Shown piece after piece: positions 45,066-54,149 of a DNA stretch of 64,000 bases. The translations under genes and the position numbers were made by a program. Location: assembly GCA_029266425.1 (NCBI GenBank), contig JAQSWY010000020.1, positions 1 to 64,000 on the forward strand. The letters are read 5' to 3'. This DNA is from Xanthobacteraceae bacterium (GTDB taxonomy: Bacteria > Pseudomonadota > Alphaproteobacteria > Rhizobiales > Xanthobacteraceae). The stretch's first letter is position 1, and every line of letters starts with the position of its first letter. Below the pieces are notes generated by a model that worked only from the letters and a program-made list of their open reading frames with translations, was not told the DNA's origin and did no database searches.

Positions 45066-46144
45066 CAGCGCGCCTCCCCGATCCCGGTCGCCAGCCGCTT
45101 CGCCCCCATCGGGCGGGTGAGGCGGAACTTGGCGAGGTCGACGAGACCGTTGGGGAACACCAGCACCACCAGCACGATCAGGCCGGAAAGGATGAAGGGC
45201 CAGACCTCCGGCGCCGCCGAGGACAGCCAGAACTTCACCGCGTTCACCAGCAAAGCGCCGATCACCGCGCCGACCAGATGGCCGCGCCCGCCGATCGCCA
45301 CCCACACCGCGATCTCCAGCGACAGTTCGGGCGAGAGCACGCGCGGATTGATGATGCCGACCTGCGGCACATAGAGCATGCCGGCGAGCATCGCGATCAG
45401 CGCCGAGAGGCACCACAGCACGAGCTTGAGGCGCAGCGTCTCATAGCCGAGCGTGCGCAGGCGGGTCTCGTCGTCGCGCGCGGCCAGCATCAGCGCGCCG
45501 AAGCGGCTGCCGACCAGCATGCGGCACGCGAGCAAGGCGCCCGCCAGCGCCAGCACCGAGACCATCGCCATGGCGGTGATCATCCCCGTCGTCCCGATCG
45601 GCCAGCCGAACACGACGGAAAAACCGGTCATGCCGTTATTGCCGCCGAAGCCGGTGTCGTTGCGGAACATCAGCAGCATGGCGACATAGACCAGCGCCTG
45701 GGTAATGATGGCGAAATAGACGCCGCCGACCCGCGAGCGGAACGACACATAGCCGAACACGCCGGCGATCAAGGTCGTCACCGCAATGGCGACGATCAGC
45801 GCATAGGGGAGGCTCCCAAAGCCGGCCCAGTAGAACGGGAAGTCCTTCCAGCCCATGAACTGCAGGAAGTCCGGCACCGTGCCCGTCACCTCGAAGCTGT
45901 GCTTGAGCAGATGCATGGCAATGACATAGCCGCCAATGGCGAAGAACAGGCCATGGCCGAGCGAGAGGATGCCGAGGTAGCCCCAGATCAGGTCCAGCGA
46001 GAGCGCCAGCACGGCGAAGGCAGCGAGCTGGCCGAGGGCATTCGTGAGATAGCGGGACGGCTCGAACACCGGCATCGCCACCGCGGTGATGACGAGCGCG
46101 GCAATGAGCGCGAGGAAGGGGCGATCCTGGGTCCAGCGCGTCAT
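45065..46144 (-). CDS. urtC: Urea/short-chain amide ABC transporter permease UrtC
   Basis: The 359-residue permease has about ten hydrophobic segments and the LivM-type core SLDLIWGYLGILSLGHGLFF and GGRGHLVGAVIGALLVN. LARDDETRLRTLGY is the EAA-like coupling region (AARDDETRLRTLGYE). The start codon overlaps the urtB stop (ATGA). Longer upstream frame is antisense to urtB and has no membrane-protein character. Confidence 0.9.
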   Translation of the reverse strand: MTRWTQDRPFLALIAALVITAVAMPVFEPSRYLTNALGQLAAFAVLALSLDLIWGYLGILSLGHGLFFAIGGYVIAMHLLKHSFEVTGTVPDFLQFMGWKDFPFYWAGFGSLPYALIVAIAVTTLIAGVFGYVSFRSRVGGVYFAIITQALVYVAMLLMFRNDTGFGGNNGMTGFSVVFGWPIGTTGMITAMAMVSVLALAGALLACRMLVGSRFGALMLAARDDETRLRTLGYETLRLKLVLWCLSALIAMLAGMLYVPQVGIINPRVLSPELSLEIAVWVAIGGRGHLVGAVIGALLVNAVKFWLSSAAPEVWPFILSGLIVLVVLVFPNGLVDLAKFRLTRPMGAKRLATGIGEAR

Positions 46145-47742
46145 TTGCGGCGCCCCTTCACGGCGAACAGCCCCTCGGGCCGCCATTGCAGGAAGCCGAT
46201 GATCATCAGCAGCACGATCACCTTGGCCGCGACGGCGCCCCAGAGCGGCTCGATCAGCACATTGATCTGGCCGATGCCGAGCGCGGCGACCACGGTGCCG
46301 GCAATGGTGCCGACGCCGCCGAGCACGACGACCATGAAGCTGTCGATGATGAAGTTCTGGCCCATTTGCGGGTTCACGCTGTAGATCGGCAACAACGCAA
46401 GGCCCGCCAGCCCGGCAAGGCCGGAGCCGAGGCCGAACGCCATCATGTCGACGCGTCGGGTCGGGATGCCGATGCAGGCCGCCATGTCGCGGTTCTGCGT
46501 CACTGCGCGGATGTTCAGCCCGAGCGGGGTCTTGCGCACCACGCCCCACGTGATCGCCAGCGTCGCCACCGCGAAGGCGATGGCGAACATGCGGTTCCAG
46601 GTGAAGATGAAGTCGCCGATCACCGGCACGCCGCCGGTGACGTAGAACGGCGTCTCGAACTGCAAATTGTGGGTGCCGAAGATGACGCGGACGAGGTTCA
46701 CCAGGAACAGGCTCACCGCCCAGGTGGCGAGCAGGCTCATCAGTGGGCGCTTGTAGAGGTGGCGCAGCAAGCTGGCCTCCAACGCGATGCCAATGGCCGC
46801 GGTGACCAGAAAGGCGAAGGGGATGGCGAGGACCAGGTACCAGTCGAGCAGGGCCGGGGCGGCGTGGCGCAGCGCCTCCTGCACCAGCCAGGTGACATAG
46901 GCGCCGATCATGATCAGTTCGCCTTGGGCGAGATTGATGACGCCCATCAGCCCGAAGATGATGGCGAGGCCGATCGCCGCCATGAACAGGATGCTGGCAA
47001 AGCTCAAGCCATTGTAGAGCGCAGCCAGGGCGTCACCTATGGCAATGCCACGATCGATCCGGCTGACGGCGCGGTCCACGGCCTGCCGGAAGGCGGCGTC
47101 CGAGGCATAGGCAGGATCGGACTTCAGTGCCGAGATCTGCGTCAGCGCCCGCCGACTCGGATTCTCGGCGATGCGGTTCACCGCATTGATGCGCTTGGTG
47201 ACGTCGGACGAATTCAGTGCCGCGGTCTGCGCCAGCGTCTCGATCTGGGTGCGCAGGCCCGCATCGTTCTCGCTCCCGGCAGCGGCGTCCAGCAGCCCTT
47301 CCGGCAAGGAGCCGGCGCGGCGCTCCAGCGTGCGCAATGCCGCGGTGCGCTGGCCGGCATCGGGCGCGCTGCGCAAGGCGAGCGCGGCGTCGGCGGATTC
47401 AAAGACGGCGCGGTTCTTGAGGCTCAGCACCGGGGTGCGGGCGGCCTCCAGTACGGCGCGCGGCGCGCGGGTCACGGCGTCGACATCCCGCAGCACGGCG
47501 CCGGTGTCGTCACACGCGAGCTTCTTGTCGATCAGCGCCTTGGCCAGCGGTGCCGCCCAGTTGCGGTCTTCCGCGCTGCCGGTGGCGGCGAGAGCGAGCA
47601 GAGTGGCTCCGGCCTCGCCCATGGCGCCGGCATTGCCGCAGAGCTGTGCGATGAGCGCAGGGCGATCCAGCGGCGCGGCCATTGCGGGCAGCGCGAGCAG
47701 GGTGCCGGCGAAGGCAAGCAGGAGGCGGATGCAACGCGTCAT
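46141..47742 (-). CDS. urtB: Urea/short-chain amide ABC transporter permease UrtB
   Basis: The 533-residue protein has a signal peptide (residues 1-22, ending LPAMA), a periplasmic helical domain of about 200 residues with heat-repeat-like character, then a LivH-type permease (GLMGVINLAQGELIMIGAY, NRDMAACIGIPTRRVD, VVVLGGVGTIAGTVV). The long N-terminal domain is normal for UrtB. It follows urtA by 74 bases. Confidence 0.9.
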   Translation of the reverse strand: MTRCIRLLLAFAGTLLALPAMAAPLDRPALIAQLCGNAGAMGEAGATLLALAATGSAEDRNWAAPLAKALIDKKLACDDTGAVLRDVDAVTRAPRAVLEAARTPVLSLKNRAVFESADAALALRSAPDAGQRTAALRTLERRAGSLPEGLLDAAAGSENDAGLRTQIETLAQTAALNSSDVTKRINAVNRIAENPSRRALTQISALKSDPAYASDAAFRQAVDRAVSRIDRGIAIGDALAALYNGLSFASILFMAAIGLAIIFGLMGVINLAQGELIMIGAYVTWLVQEALRHAAPALLDWYLVLAIPFAFLVTAAIGIALEASLLRHLYKRPLMSLLATWAVSLFLVNLVRVIFGTHNLQFETPFYVTGGVPVIGDFIFTWNRMFAIAFAVATLAITWGVVRKTPLGLNIRAVTQNRDMAACIGIPTRRVDMMAFGLGSGLAGLAGLALLPIYSVNPQMGQNFIIDSFMVVVLGGVGTIAGTVVAALGIGQINVLIEPLWGAVAAKVIVLLMIIGFLQWRPEGLFAVKGRRK

Positions 47743-47816
47743 AGGGCACTCGACGACAACGGCCGGCGTTGCAGCCGGCCGCATCGGGGGATCAGAAGGA
47801 AAGGAGAGGCAAGAAA

Positions 47817-49067
47817 TCAGCCATAGGGGCTGAAGGGCACCGGCTTCGGCGTATCCTTGGACTGCCAGAGGATGTCGAAGCCCTGCTTCTCGTTCACCGA
47901 GCCGATGAACACGCCGCGCGAGACATAGTTGTTCTCGGCGGTCATGCCGATCTTGTAGCCCGACGGGCAGTCGAAGGAGAGGCCGTTGAACGCCTTGGTG
48001 ACTTCGGGGATGTCGAACGAGCCGGCCTTCGCCGCCGCCATCGCCCAGAGGTGCACGGCGTCATAGGCGGAGACCATCGGATCGATGGCGACGTCGCCCT
48101 TGAACGGCACGTTCTTCGCCTTCACGTAGTCCGCCCAGCTCTTCAGGAAGGTGGTGTTGGAGGCGCCCTTGGCGTTCTGCAGATAGGCCCAGCAATTCAG
48201 GTGGCCGACCAGCTTGGAGGTGTCGAGGCCCTCGAGGTCAGCTTCCACCATGTCGAGGCCGAGCACCGGGATATCGGTCGCCTTTATGCCCTGGTTGGCG
48301 AATTCGCGCATGAAGTCCGGGATCGACGAGCCCACCACGGTCAGCACCACGATGGGCTGGCCGCCGCCCTGGTCGGCGAAGGCGCGGATCTGGTTTACCA
48401 GCGTCTGGAAATTGGAGAAGCCGAAGGGGACGTACTCCTCCTTCCAGGCGCTCTCCGTGATGCCCTTGGACTTCCAGTAGCCCTTTAGCTGCTTGTTGAT
48501 GGTGCGCGGCCAGACATAGTCCGAGCCGAGCATGAAGAAGCGCTTCGCCGAGACGCCTTCCTCGCCCATCAGATAGTCGACCGCCGGCAGCACCGAGCTG
48601 GCGGGCGGCGAGTTCACATAGACGACGTTCTTGGAGTTCTCGTCGCCCTCGAAATGCAGCGGATAGAACAGCAGACCCTTTTCTTGCTCGACCACCGGCA
48701 GCACGGTCTTGCGCGACACCGAGGTCCAGCAGCCGAACAGCGCGGAGACCTTCTCCTGCTGCAGCATCTGCTTGGCCGACTGCGCATAGAGCGGCCAGTC
48801 GGAGGCAGGATCGGAGACCACCACCTCGACGGTGCGGCCGTTGACGCCGCCCTTGGCGTTGATCTCGTCGGCGGCCATCCTCACCACATAGTTCAGACGG
48901 CCCTCGAGATTGGCCATGGTGCCTGACGAGGAGAACAGGCAGCCGAGCTTCACGCTGCCGGCCGCCTGGGCGGAGCGCAATATGCCCGGCATGCGGATCG
49001 GCGAGGCGAGCCCCGCGGCGGCGAGGCCACTCGCCTGCAGAAAGGAACGCCGCGAAAGCTTGCTCAT
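47817..49067 (-). CDS. urtA: Urea/short-chain amide binding protein UrtA
   Basis: The 416-residue binding protein has a Tat signal (MSKLSRRSFLQASGLAAAGL) and then the Leu/Ile/Val-binding-like fold: KLGCLFSSSGTMANLEGRLN, FGCWTSVSRKTVLPVVEQEK, LLFYPLHFEGDE, FFMLGSDYVWPRTINK. The set matches UrtA/FmdD. The linked formamidase suggests that the ligand may be formamide or another short amide as well as urea. The ATG at 49067 gives the best signal. A perfect inverted repeat lies about 120 bases upstream. Confidence 0.9.
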   Translation of the reverse strand: MSKLSRRSFLQASGLAAAGLASPIRMPGILRSAQAAGSVKLGCLFSSSGTMANLEGRLNYVVRMAADEINAKGGVNGRTVEVVVSDPASDWPLYAQSAKQMLQQEKVSALFGCWTSVSRKTVLPVVEQEKGLLFYPLHFEGDENSKNVVYVNSPPASSVLPAVDYLMGEEGVSAKRFFMLGSDYVWPRTINKQLKGYWKSKGITESAWKEEYVPFGFSNFQTLVNQIRAFADQGGGQPIVVLTVVGSSIPDFMREFANQGIKATDIPVLGLDMVEADLEGLDTSKLVGHLNCWAYLQNAKGASNTTFLKSWADYVKAKNVPFKGDVAIDPMVSAYDAVHLWAMAAAKAGSFDIPEVTKAFNGLSFDCPSGYKIGMTAENNYVSRGVFIGSVNEKQGFDILWQSKDTPKPVPFSPYG

Positions 49068-49186
49068 GGGACGACACCTCATAGTTCGGAGATGTCGCGA
49101 ATTCTGTTCGGACCCTGCGGTGACGCAACTTCATATTATGTTCAGTGCTGCCCAATCCGGCAGCAATGACAGGGCATTGGCAGGCA

Positions 49187-49206
49187 ATATGGCACTATTG
49201 CCATAT
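49187..49206. promoter_or_regulatory. Perfect inverted repeat upstream of urtA
   Basis: ATATGGCA (49187-49194) and TGCCATAT (49199-49206) flank a four-base spacer. The overlapping GGCAATA/TATTGCC pair is also inverted. It lies 120 bases upstream of the urtA start and is a probable operator for a dimeric regulator. Confidence 0.5.
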
Positions 49207-49242
49207 GATGGCGGCGCGAGGGACGGGGCGCCGTTCTCCTTG

Positions 49243-49346
49243 AGCATCCTTCGAGGCCGGCCGTTGGCCGGCACCTCAGGATGACGTCGCTTTTATGAGA
49301 ACCACGTCATCCTGAGGTGAGAGCTCAGCGAGCCTCGAAGGATGCT
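49243..49346. repeat. Long palindromic repeat, copy 1
   Basis: AGCATCCTTCGAGG (49243-49256) pairs with CCTCGAAGGATGCT (49333-49346). Inside, CACCTCAGGATGACGT (49272-49287) pairs with ACGTCATCCTGAGGTG (49304-49319). The unit can fold as one long hairpin, as REP/BIME-type elements in Hyphomicrobiales do. A second copy is at 49921-50033. Confidence 0.75.
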
Positions 49347-49417
49347 GAACAGAGCGCCCCGCCTTCCTTCCGCTAAACGCCGCGACGTCATCGCCTTCGC
49401 AACGCAGCAAAATTGCA

Positions 49418-49445
49418 TTCACGCCCGCGCGCGATCCGCTATAGT
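49418..49445 (+). promoter_or_regulatory. Probable promoter of the OrfA-like gene
   Basis: TTCACG at 49418-49423 and TATAGT at 49440-49445 are spaced by 16 bases. The gene starts 68 bases further at 49513, with GGAGAG at 49501-49506. Confidence 0.4.
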
Positions 49446-49512
49446 GCTGCCTACAGAAAGCGCATGCCCATCAAGCGGGCGTCGCCGATGGGTATGAAGC
49501 GGAGAGCAGGCG

Positions 49513-49902
49513 ATGCGACGTTCGCAATATACCGAGAACGAGATCATCCACCTCCTGTACGAGGCGCATGCCGGTGTGCCGGTCGATGAGATCTGCCGTA
49601 CTGCGCAGGTTTCGCTGCGTACCTTCTATCGCTGGCGCCGCCGTTTCGGCGGGCTGACCCCGCCGGCGGTGATGCAGATGAAGGAGCTGGAGGCGGAGAA
49701 CCGCCGGCTACGCGCCCTCGTCAGCAATTTGTCCGAACGCCTCCACACGCCAAGCGGGGAACTGCCGCACGCGCCGCGCCCCGGCGCGCCGGCCAGTGCA
49801 CCCGCCGGTGCTTTGGCGCAATTGCGCGCCTCGACGCTCGCCGCCGAGCGCTGCGGTGGCGCTTTGGTCGGCCGCTTCGCCTCGGTGCGGGTGACGCGGT
49901 AG
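49513..49902 (+). CDS. IS3 OrfA-like HTH protein without OrfB
   Basis: The 129-residue protein begins MRRSQYTENEIIHLLYEAHA and has HTH residues 23-46 (VDEICRTAQVSLRTFYRWRR), then a leucine-zipper-like coiled coil at about 54-80 (MKELEAENRRLRALVSNLSE). This is the plan of IS3-family OrfA, the DNA-binding part of a transposase. The last 48 residues are Pro/Ala-rich (PRPGAPASAPAGALAQ) and are not found in OrfA. No OrfB, with its DDE domain, follows in any frame. It has its own promoter and GGAGAG, and lies between two palindromes in the region shared by two amide operons. It may be a domesticated DNA-binding protein or an IS leftover. Confidence 0.75.
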   Translation: MRRSQYTENEIIHLLYEAHAGVPVDEICRTAQVSLRTFYRWRRRFGGLTPPAVMQMKELEAENRRLRALVSNLSERLHTPSGELPHAPRPGAPASAPAGALAQLRASTLAAERCGGALVGRFASVRVTR

Positions 49903-49920
49903 GAGGGGGAAGGCATACTG

Positions 49921-50033
49921 CTTCAGCATCCTTCGAGGTTCGCTGATCCTCGCACCGCAGGATGAGGTCGTTATAAAAGTGCAACCTCATCCTGAGGTGC
50001 CCGGCGCAAGCCGGGCCTCGAAGGATGCTGAAG
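49921..50033. repeat. Long palindromic repeat, copy 2
   Basis: CTTCAGCATCCTTCGAGG (49921-49938) pairs with CCTCGAAGGATGCTGAAG (50016-50033), an 18-base perfect arm. Inner parts around GCAGGATGAGGT and ACCTCATCCTG also pair. The outer 14 bases equal those of the copy at 49243-49346. The two copies flank the OrfA-like gene. Confidence 0.78.
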
Positions 50034-50131
50034 CAGGACGCCACTGCCGCTTCCTTGGGCAACCTAAATGGCAATTGCGACATAAAGCCCGACGGGTGGA
50101 TACGGATTGGTCGTTCCGCCCGAAACGCACT

Positions 50132-50146
50132 CTGTCCGCCGGACAG
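50132..50146. promoter_or_regulatory. Perfect palindrome upstream of the NitT-type operon
   Basis: CTGTCCGCCGGACAG is a perfect inverted repeat with seven-base arms around one base. It lies about 170 bases upstream of the binding-protein start and may be an operator. It does not match the repeat upstream of urtA, so the two operons may have different regulators. Confidence 0.42.
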
Positions 50147-50314
50147 AAATCGCGCATACGACGCCCTCCGGACCGCGTATTCAGCAACCCGCGCAACGCT
50201 GCCTGCGATCCTCGCAGCGCGTGCCAGTCTTTTGATCTTGCTGGCGAATTGCAGACTGAATTACGAATTCACCTCGATTTGGCGTCCGCCGAGACCTCCG
50301 AGGAGATCGAATCC

Positions 50315-51337
50315 ATGTCAAAAGATCTGCGCACGCGCCTTGATCGTCGCGGCTTCCTGAAGACCTCGGCGCTGGTCGCCGGCGGCGTCATCGCCGCGCC
50401 CTATGTCGCCACGCGCGCCAGTGCGGCGGGGCTGAAGACGGTGAATTTCAGCGAGGCGGTGCACAACCTCGGCTACATTAACCTCTATGTCGGCATGCAT
50501 GCCGGCATCTTCGAGAAGAACGGCCTCGCCATGAAGGTGGTCGCCGCCGGTGGCGACACTCAGACCTTCGCCGCGGTGCTCGGCGGCTCGGCCGATTTCG
50601 CCATTGGCGACGCCACCATGGCGCAGATCTCCCGCGAGAATGGCGGTCCCGGCGTCGTGGTCGGCACCGTGGTGCAGCGCGCGCATTATTTCGGCGTGTC
50701 GAAGACCATGGAGCCTTTCACCGATCCGAAGGCGCTCAAGGGCAAGAAGATCGTCACCTCGCCCGAGCCCAACACCAACTACTCGGTCGCCAAACGCATG
50801 CTGGAAAAGGCCGGCATGAAGGTCGGCACAGATGCCTTCATCATCCCGGTGAACCCCGGCACCGAGATCGCCGCCATGCTGGCAGGCCAGGCCGACGTCG
50901 CCATCGCCTATCAGCCGAGCGTCGCCGCGGCCGAAGCCCAGGGCGCCAAGGTGGTGTTCGACTTCTCCAACTATATCGGCCCGTTCTGCAACACCGGCAT
51001 CATGGTGCTGCCCACCACCATCGCCAGGGACCCGGAGATGGTGCAGGCGCTGGTGACCTCGTTCGAGGAAGCTTCGCGCAAGACCTATGCCGACCCCGCT
51101 TTCTCCAAGCAGGTGGCGCGCAAGGAATTCCCGGACGTGCCGGGTGAGGTTGTGGACAAGGCCATTGACGCCGAGCTGAAGTACCTGATCCCGGCGCAGT
51201 CGGTGATCACCAAGCCGGACCAGTGGAAGAACCTGATGGACATGCAGGTCTATCTCGGCAACGCCAAGGGTACGATCAGCTACGACCAGATCATCGACAA
51301 TTCCTTCGCCGAGAAGGCCATCAAGAAGCTCGGGTGA
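50315..51337 (+). CDS. NitT/TauT-type ABC transporter substrate-binding protein
   Basis: The 340-residue protein has a Tat signal (LDRRGFLKTSALVAGGVIAA, residues 9-28, ending SAA) and the SsuA/ThiY-like two-lobe fold: VGMHAGIFEKNGLAMKVVAA, GGDTQTFAAVLGGSADFAIG, TSPEPNTNYSVAKRMLEKAG, MLAGQADVAIAYQPSVA. The group binds small organic molecules such as taurine, nitrate, aromatic acids or amides. The linked formamidase makes an amide the likely ligand. GAGGAG is upstream of the ATG. Confidence 0.86.
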   Translation: MSKDLRTRLDRRGFLKTSALVAGGVIAAPYVATRASAAGLKTVNFSEAVHNLGYINLYVGMHAGIFEKNGLAMKVVAAGGDTQTFAAVLGGSADFAIGDATMAQISRENGGPGVVVGTVVQRAHYFGVSKTMEPFTDPKALKGKKIVTSPEPNTNYSVAKRMLEKAGMKVGTDAFIIPVNPGTEIAAMLAGQADVAIAYQPSVAAAEAQGAKVVFDFSNYIGPFCNTGIMVLPTTIARDPEMVQALVTSFEEASRKTYADPAFSKQVARKEFPDVPGEVVDKAIDAELKYLIPAQSVITKPDQWKNLMDMQVYLGNAKGTISYDQIIDNSFAEKAIKKLG

Positions 51338-51359
51338 CAAGAAGCTTGGGTGATTGCAC

Positions 51360-52175
<816 letters not shown>

Positions 52176-52183
52176 GGCGAGGC

Positions 52184-53023
52184 ATGGACAGCACCGCGGA
52201 CGAAACCCTCTCCGGCACGGCGCCCGCCACGCCTCCGCTCGCGGGGAAGCGCCGGGCGCGGCTGCGCACCACGGCGCTGGTGCTGGCGGCGCAACTCGCC
52301 GTGCTCGCCGCCTTCATCGCCTTCTGGGAATACATGACGGCGTGGAACAGCCAGGCCGCCTTCATGTTCGGCTCGCCCTCGGCGATCGCGAATTTCCTCG
52401 TCCAGATGGCACGCGACGGCTCGCTGTTCCGCGACACCTATGTCACCGGCATGGAGACGCTGCTGGGCTTTGCGGTCGGCAACATCATCGGCACGCTGAT
52501 CGGCCTGTCGCTCTGGTATTCGCGCTTCGTCTCGCGGGTGGTCGAGCCCTTCGTCATCGCCATCGGCTCGATCCCGATCATCGCGCTGGCGCCGATCATC
52601 ATCATCTGGTTCGGCACCGGGCTGACGTCGAAGATCGCGATGTCGACGCTCTCCGTCGTCATCGTCGCGCTGGTGACCTCCTACAAGGGCGCAGTCGGTG
52701 TTGATGCAGACCAGATCAACCTGATGCGCACGCTCGGCGCCTCGAAGTTCCAGATCTTCCGCAAGCTGGTGGTGCCGGCTTCGCTCACCGACATCTTCGC
52801 CGGGCTGAAACTCACCGTCGGCTTCGCGCTGATCGGCGCGATCGTCGGTGAGTTCATGTCCTCGTCCGAGGGGCTAGGACATGCGATCTTCAAGGCCGGC
52901 TCGCTCTACATCATCCCCAAGGTGTTCGCCGCGCTGGTCGCGACCATTGCGCTGGCGCTGGTGCTTACCTTCCTGGTCGGCAAGGTGGAGCGGCTGCTGA
53001 TGCCGTGGCGCCGCCTCGCCTGA
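52184..53023 (+). CDS. NitT/TauT-type ABC transporter permease
   Basis: The 279-residue permease has about six helices and the BPD_transp_1 EAA loop (DQINLMRTLGASKFQIFRKLVVPASLTDIFAGLKLTVG, near 185-220). VALVTSYKGAVGV and ALIGAIVGEFMSSSEGLGHA are typical of SsuC/TauC. GAGG is seven bases from the ATG at 52184; a GTG four codons upstream is also in frame. Confidence 0.87.
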   Translation: MDSTADETLSGTAPATPPLAGKRRARLRTTALVLAAQLAVLAAFIAFWEYMTAWNSQAAFMFGSPSAIANFLVQMARDGSLFRDTYVTGMETLLGFAVGNIIGTLIGLSLWYSRFVSRVVEPFVIAIGSIPIIALAPIIIIWFGTGLTSKIAMSTLSVVIVALVTSYKGAVGVDADQINLMRTLGASKFQIFRKLVVPASLTDIFAGLKLTVGFALIGAIVGEFMSSSEGLGHAIFKAGSLYIIPKVFAALVATIALALVLTFLVGKVERLLMPWRRLA

Positions 53024-53056
53024 AGTTCTTCATCACGCAGTGAATTCGGAGTGAGC

Positions 53057-53983
53057 ATGTCCCAGCGTGTCAGCAAGGCCGGCGGCAACATCAAATACGC
53101 GCTCTCGGCCAACGACGCCTTCATCGCCAGCGTCGAGGCCGGCGAGACCTTCGTGGTCGAGTGCGCCATCAATGCCAATGACGGCACCATTCGCCACCTC
53201 GGCCAGCAGCTCACCGATGCCGACGTCGCGCTGCCCTTCGTCAATGGCGCCACCGGCCCGATCGAGGTGAAGGGCGCGAAGAAGGGCGACATGCTCAAGG
53301 TCGAGATCCTCGACATGGAGCTCGACACGCTGGGCTTCACCGCGCTGTGGCCGGGCATCGGCATGTTCCCGGATTGGGTGCGGCAGAAGGAGTTCGGCCA
53401 GATCACCCGCGTCATGGAGGTGAAGGACGGCTTCGTTCACTGGTCGGACAGGCTGAAGCTGCCGGTGCGCCCGATGATCGGCGTCGCCGGCGTCGCGCCG
53501 GTGCATGGCGCGGTGCTCACCGTCGACAATGGTGCCCATGGCGGCAATCTCGATGTGCAGGAGATCACCTCGGGCAACACCGTGATGTTCCGCGTGAATC
53601 ACGATGGTGCCCACCTCTTTCTCGGCGACTGCCATGCTATCCAGGGCGACGGCGAGGCGAACGGCATGGGCGCCACCGAGATCGCCGCGACGCTCACCGT
53701 CCGCGTGTCGCTGGGGAAGGCGCCGGCGCGGCTCGGCCATCCGCGCATCGAGACGCCGACCCACATCTGCACGCTCGGCTGCGCTCGCCCGCTCGAAGAC
53801 GCCATGCGCATCGCCTTCCAGGAGATGATCTATTGGCTGGAGGACGAGTATGGGATTCCGGCGACCGATGGCTACATGCTGCTCGGCCAGATCGCCGAGG
53901 CGCGCTGCACGCAGGTGGTGAATCCAAAATATACCTATATCTGCAAGGTGGATAAGGGGATCCTGGCGGAGCTGAAGGGATAG
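53057..53983 (+). CDS. Acetamidase/formamidase family protein (NitT-linked)
   Basis: The 308-residue protein has the same family segments as the one at 42678: ECAINANDGTIRHLG, VDNGAHGGNLDVQEITSGN and LGDCHAIQGDGEANGMGATE with Asp/His metal-type residues. GFTALWPGIGMFPDWV is a distinctive part. It should hydrolyse a small amide. The ATG at 53057 has CGGAG six bases upstream. It is last in the plus-strand ABC operon, 33 bases after the permease, and is followed by a hairpin. Confidence 0.85.
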   Translation: MSQRVSKAGGNIKYALSANDAFIASVEAGETFVVECAINANDGTIRHLGQQLTDADVALPFVNGATGPIEVKGAKKGDMLKVEILDMELDTLGFTALWPGIGMFPDWVRQKEFGQITRVMEVKDGFVHWSDRLKLPVRPMIGVAGVAPVHGAVLTVDNGAHGGNLDVQEITSGNTVMFRVNHDGAHLFLGDCHAIQGDGEANGMGATEIAATLTVRVSLGKAPARLGHPRIETPTHICTLGCARPLEDAMRIAFQEMIYWLEDEYGIPATDGYMLLGQIAEARCTQVVNPKYTYICKVDKGILAELKG

Positions 53984-53992
53984 CCTTACTCC

Positions 53993-54024
53993 CTGCCGCC
54001 GCCGTTCCGCATGGTCGGCGGCAG
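53993..54024 (+). terminator. Hairpin after the second amidase
   Basis: CTGCCGCCG (53993-54001) and CGGCGGCAG (54016-54024) are perfect nine-base arms starting ten bases after the amidase stop. No T tract follows, so it could be a factor-assisted terminator or 3' protection element. Confidence 0.5.
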
Positions 54025-54149
54025 CAAGTGTCGGGACTGAACAGCTAGTACCGGATCACAGCGGCGCCGGGGACGCGCAATTGGCGGCGGATCGGAGAAG
54101 TACGAAATGCGTCCACTGACAGAAATCGCTGAGCATCGACGGGTAATCG

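Noticed and set aside
46186..47826. Plus-strand open frame of about 546 codons opposite urtB
   Set aside because: The minus strand encodes a complete UrtB with signal peptide and permease motifs; the antisense translation is His/Gln/Asp-rich without a fold signature.
49141..49200. Possible sigma-54 promoter near the urtA inverted repeat (TGGCAC followed by TTGC)
   Set aside because: The spacing between GG and GC elements is wrong for -24/-12 and the orientation is away from urtA.
49243..50033. CRISPR-like repeats
   Set aside because: Only two repeat units, each a long hairpin, separated by a gene; no regular spacers.
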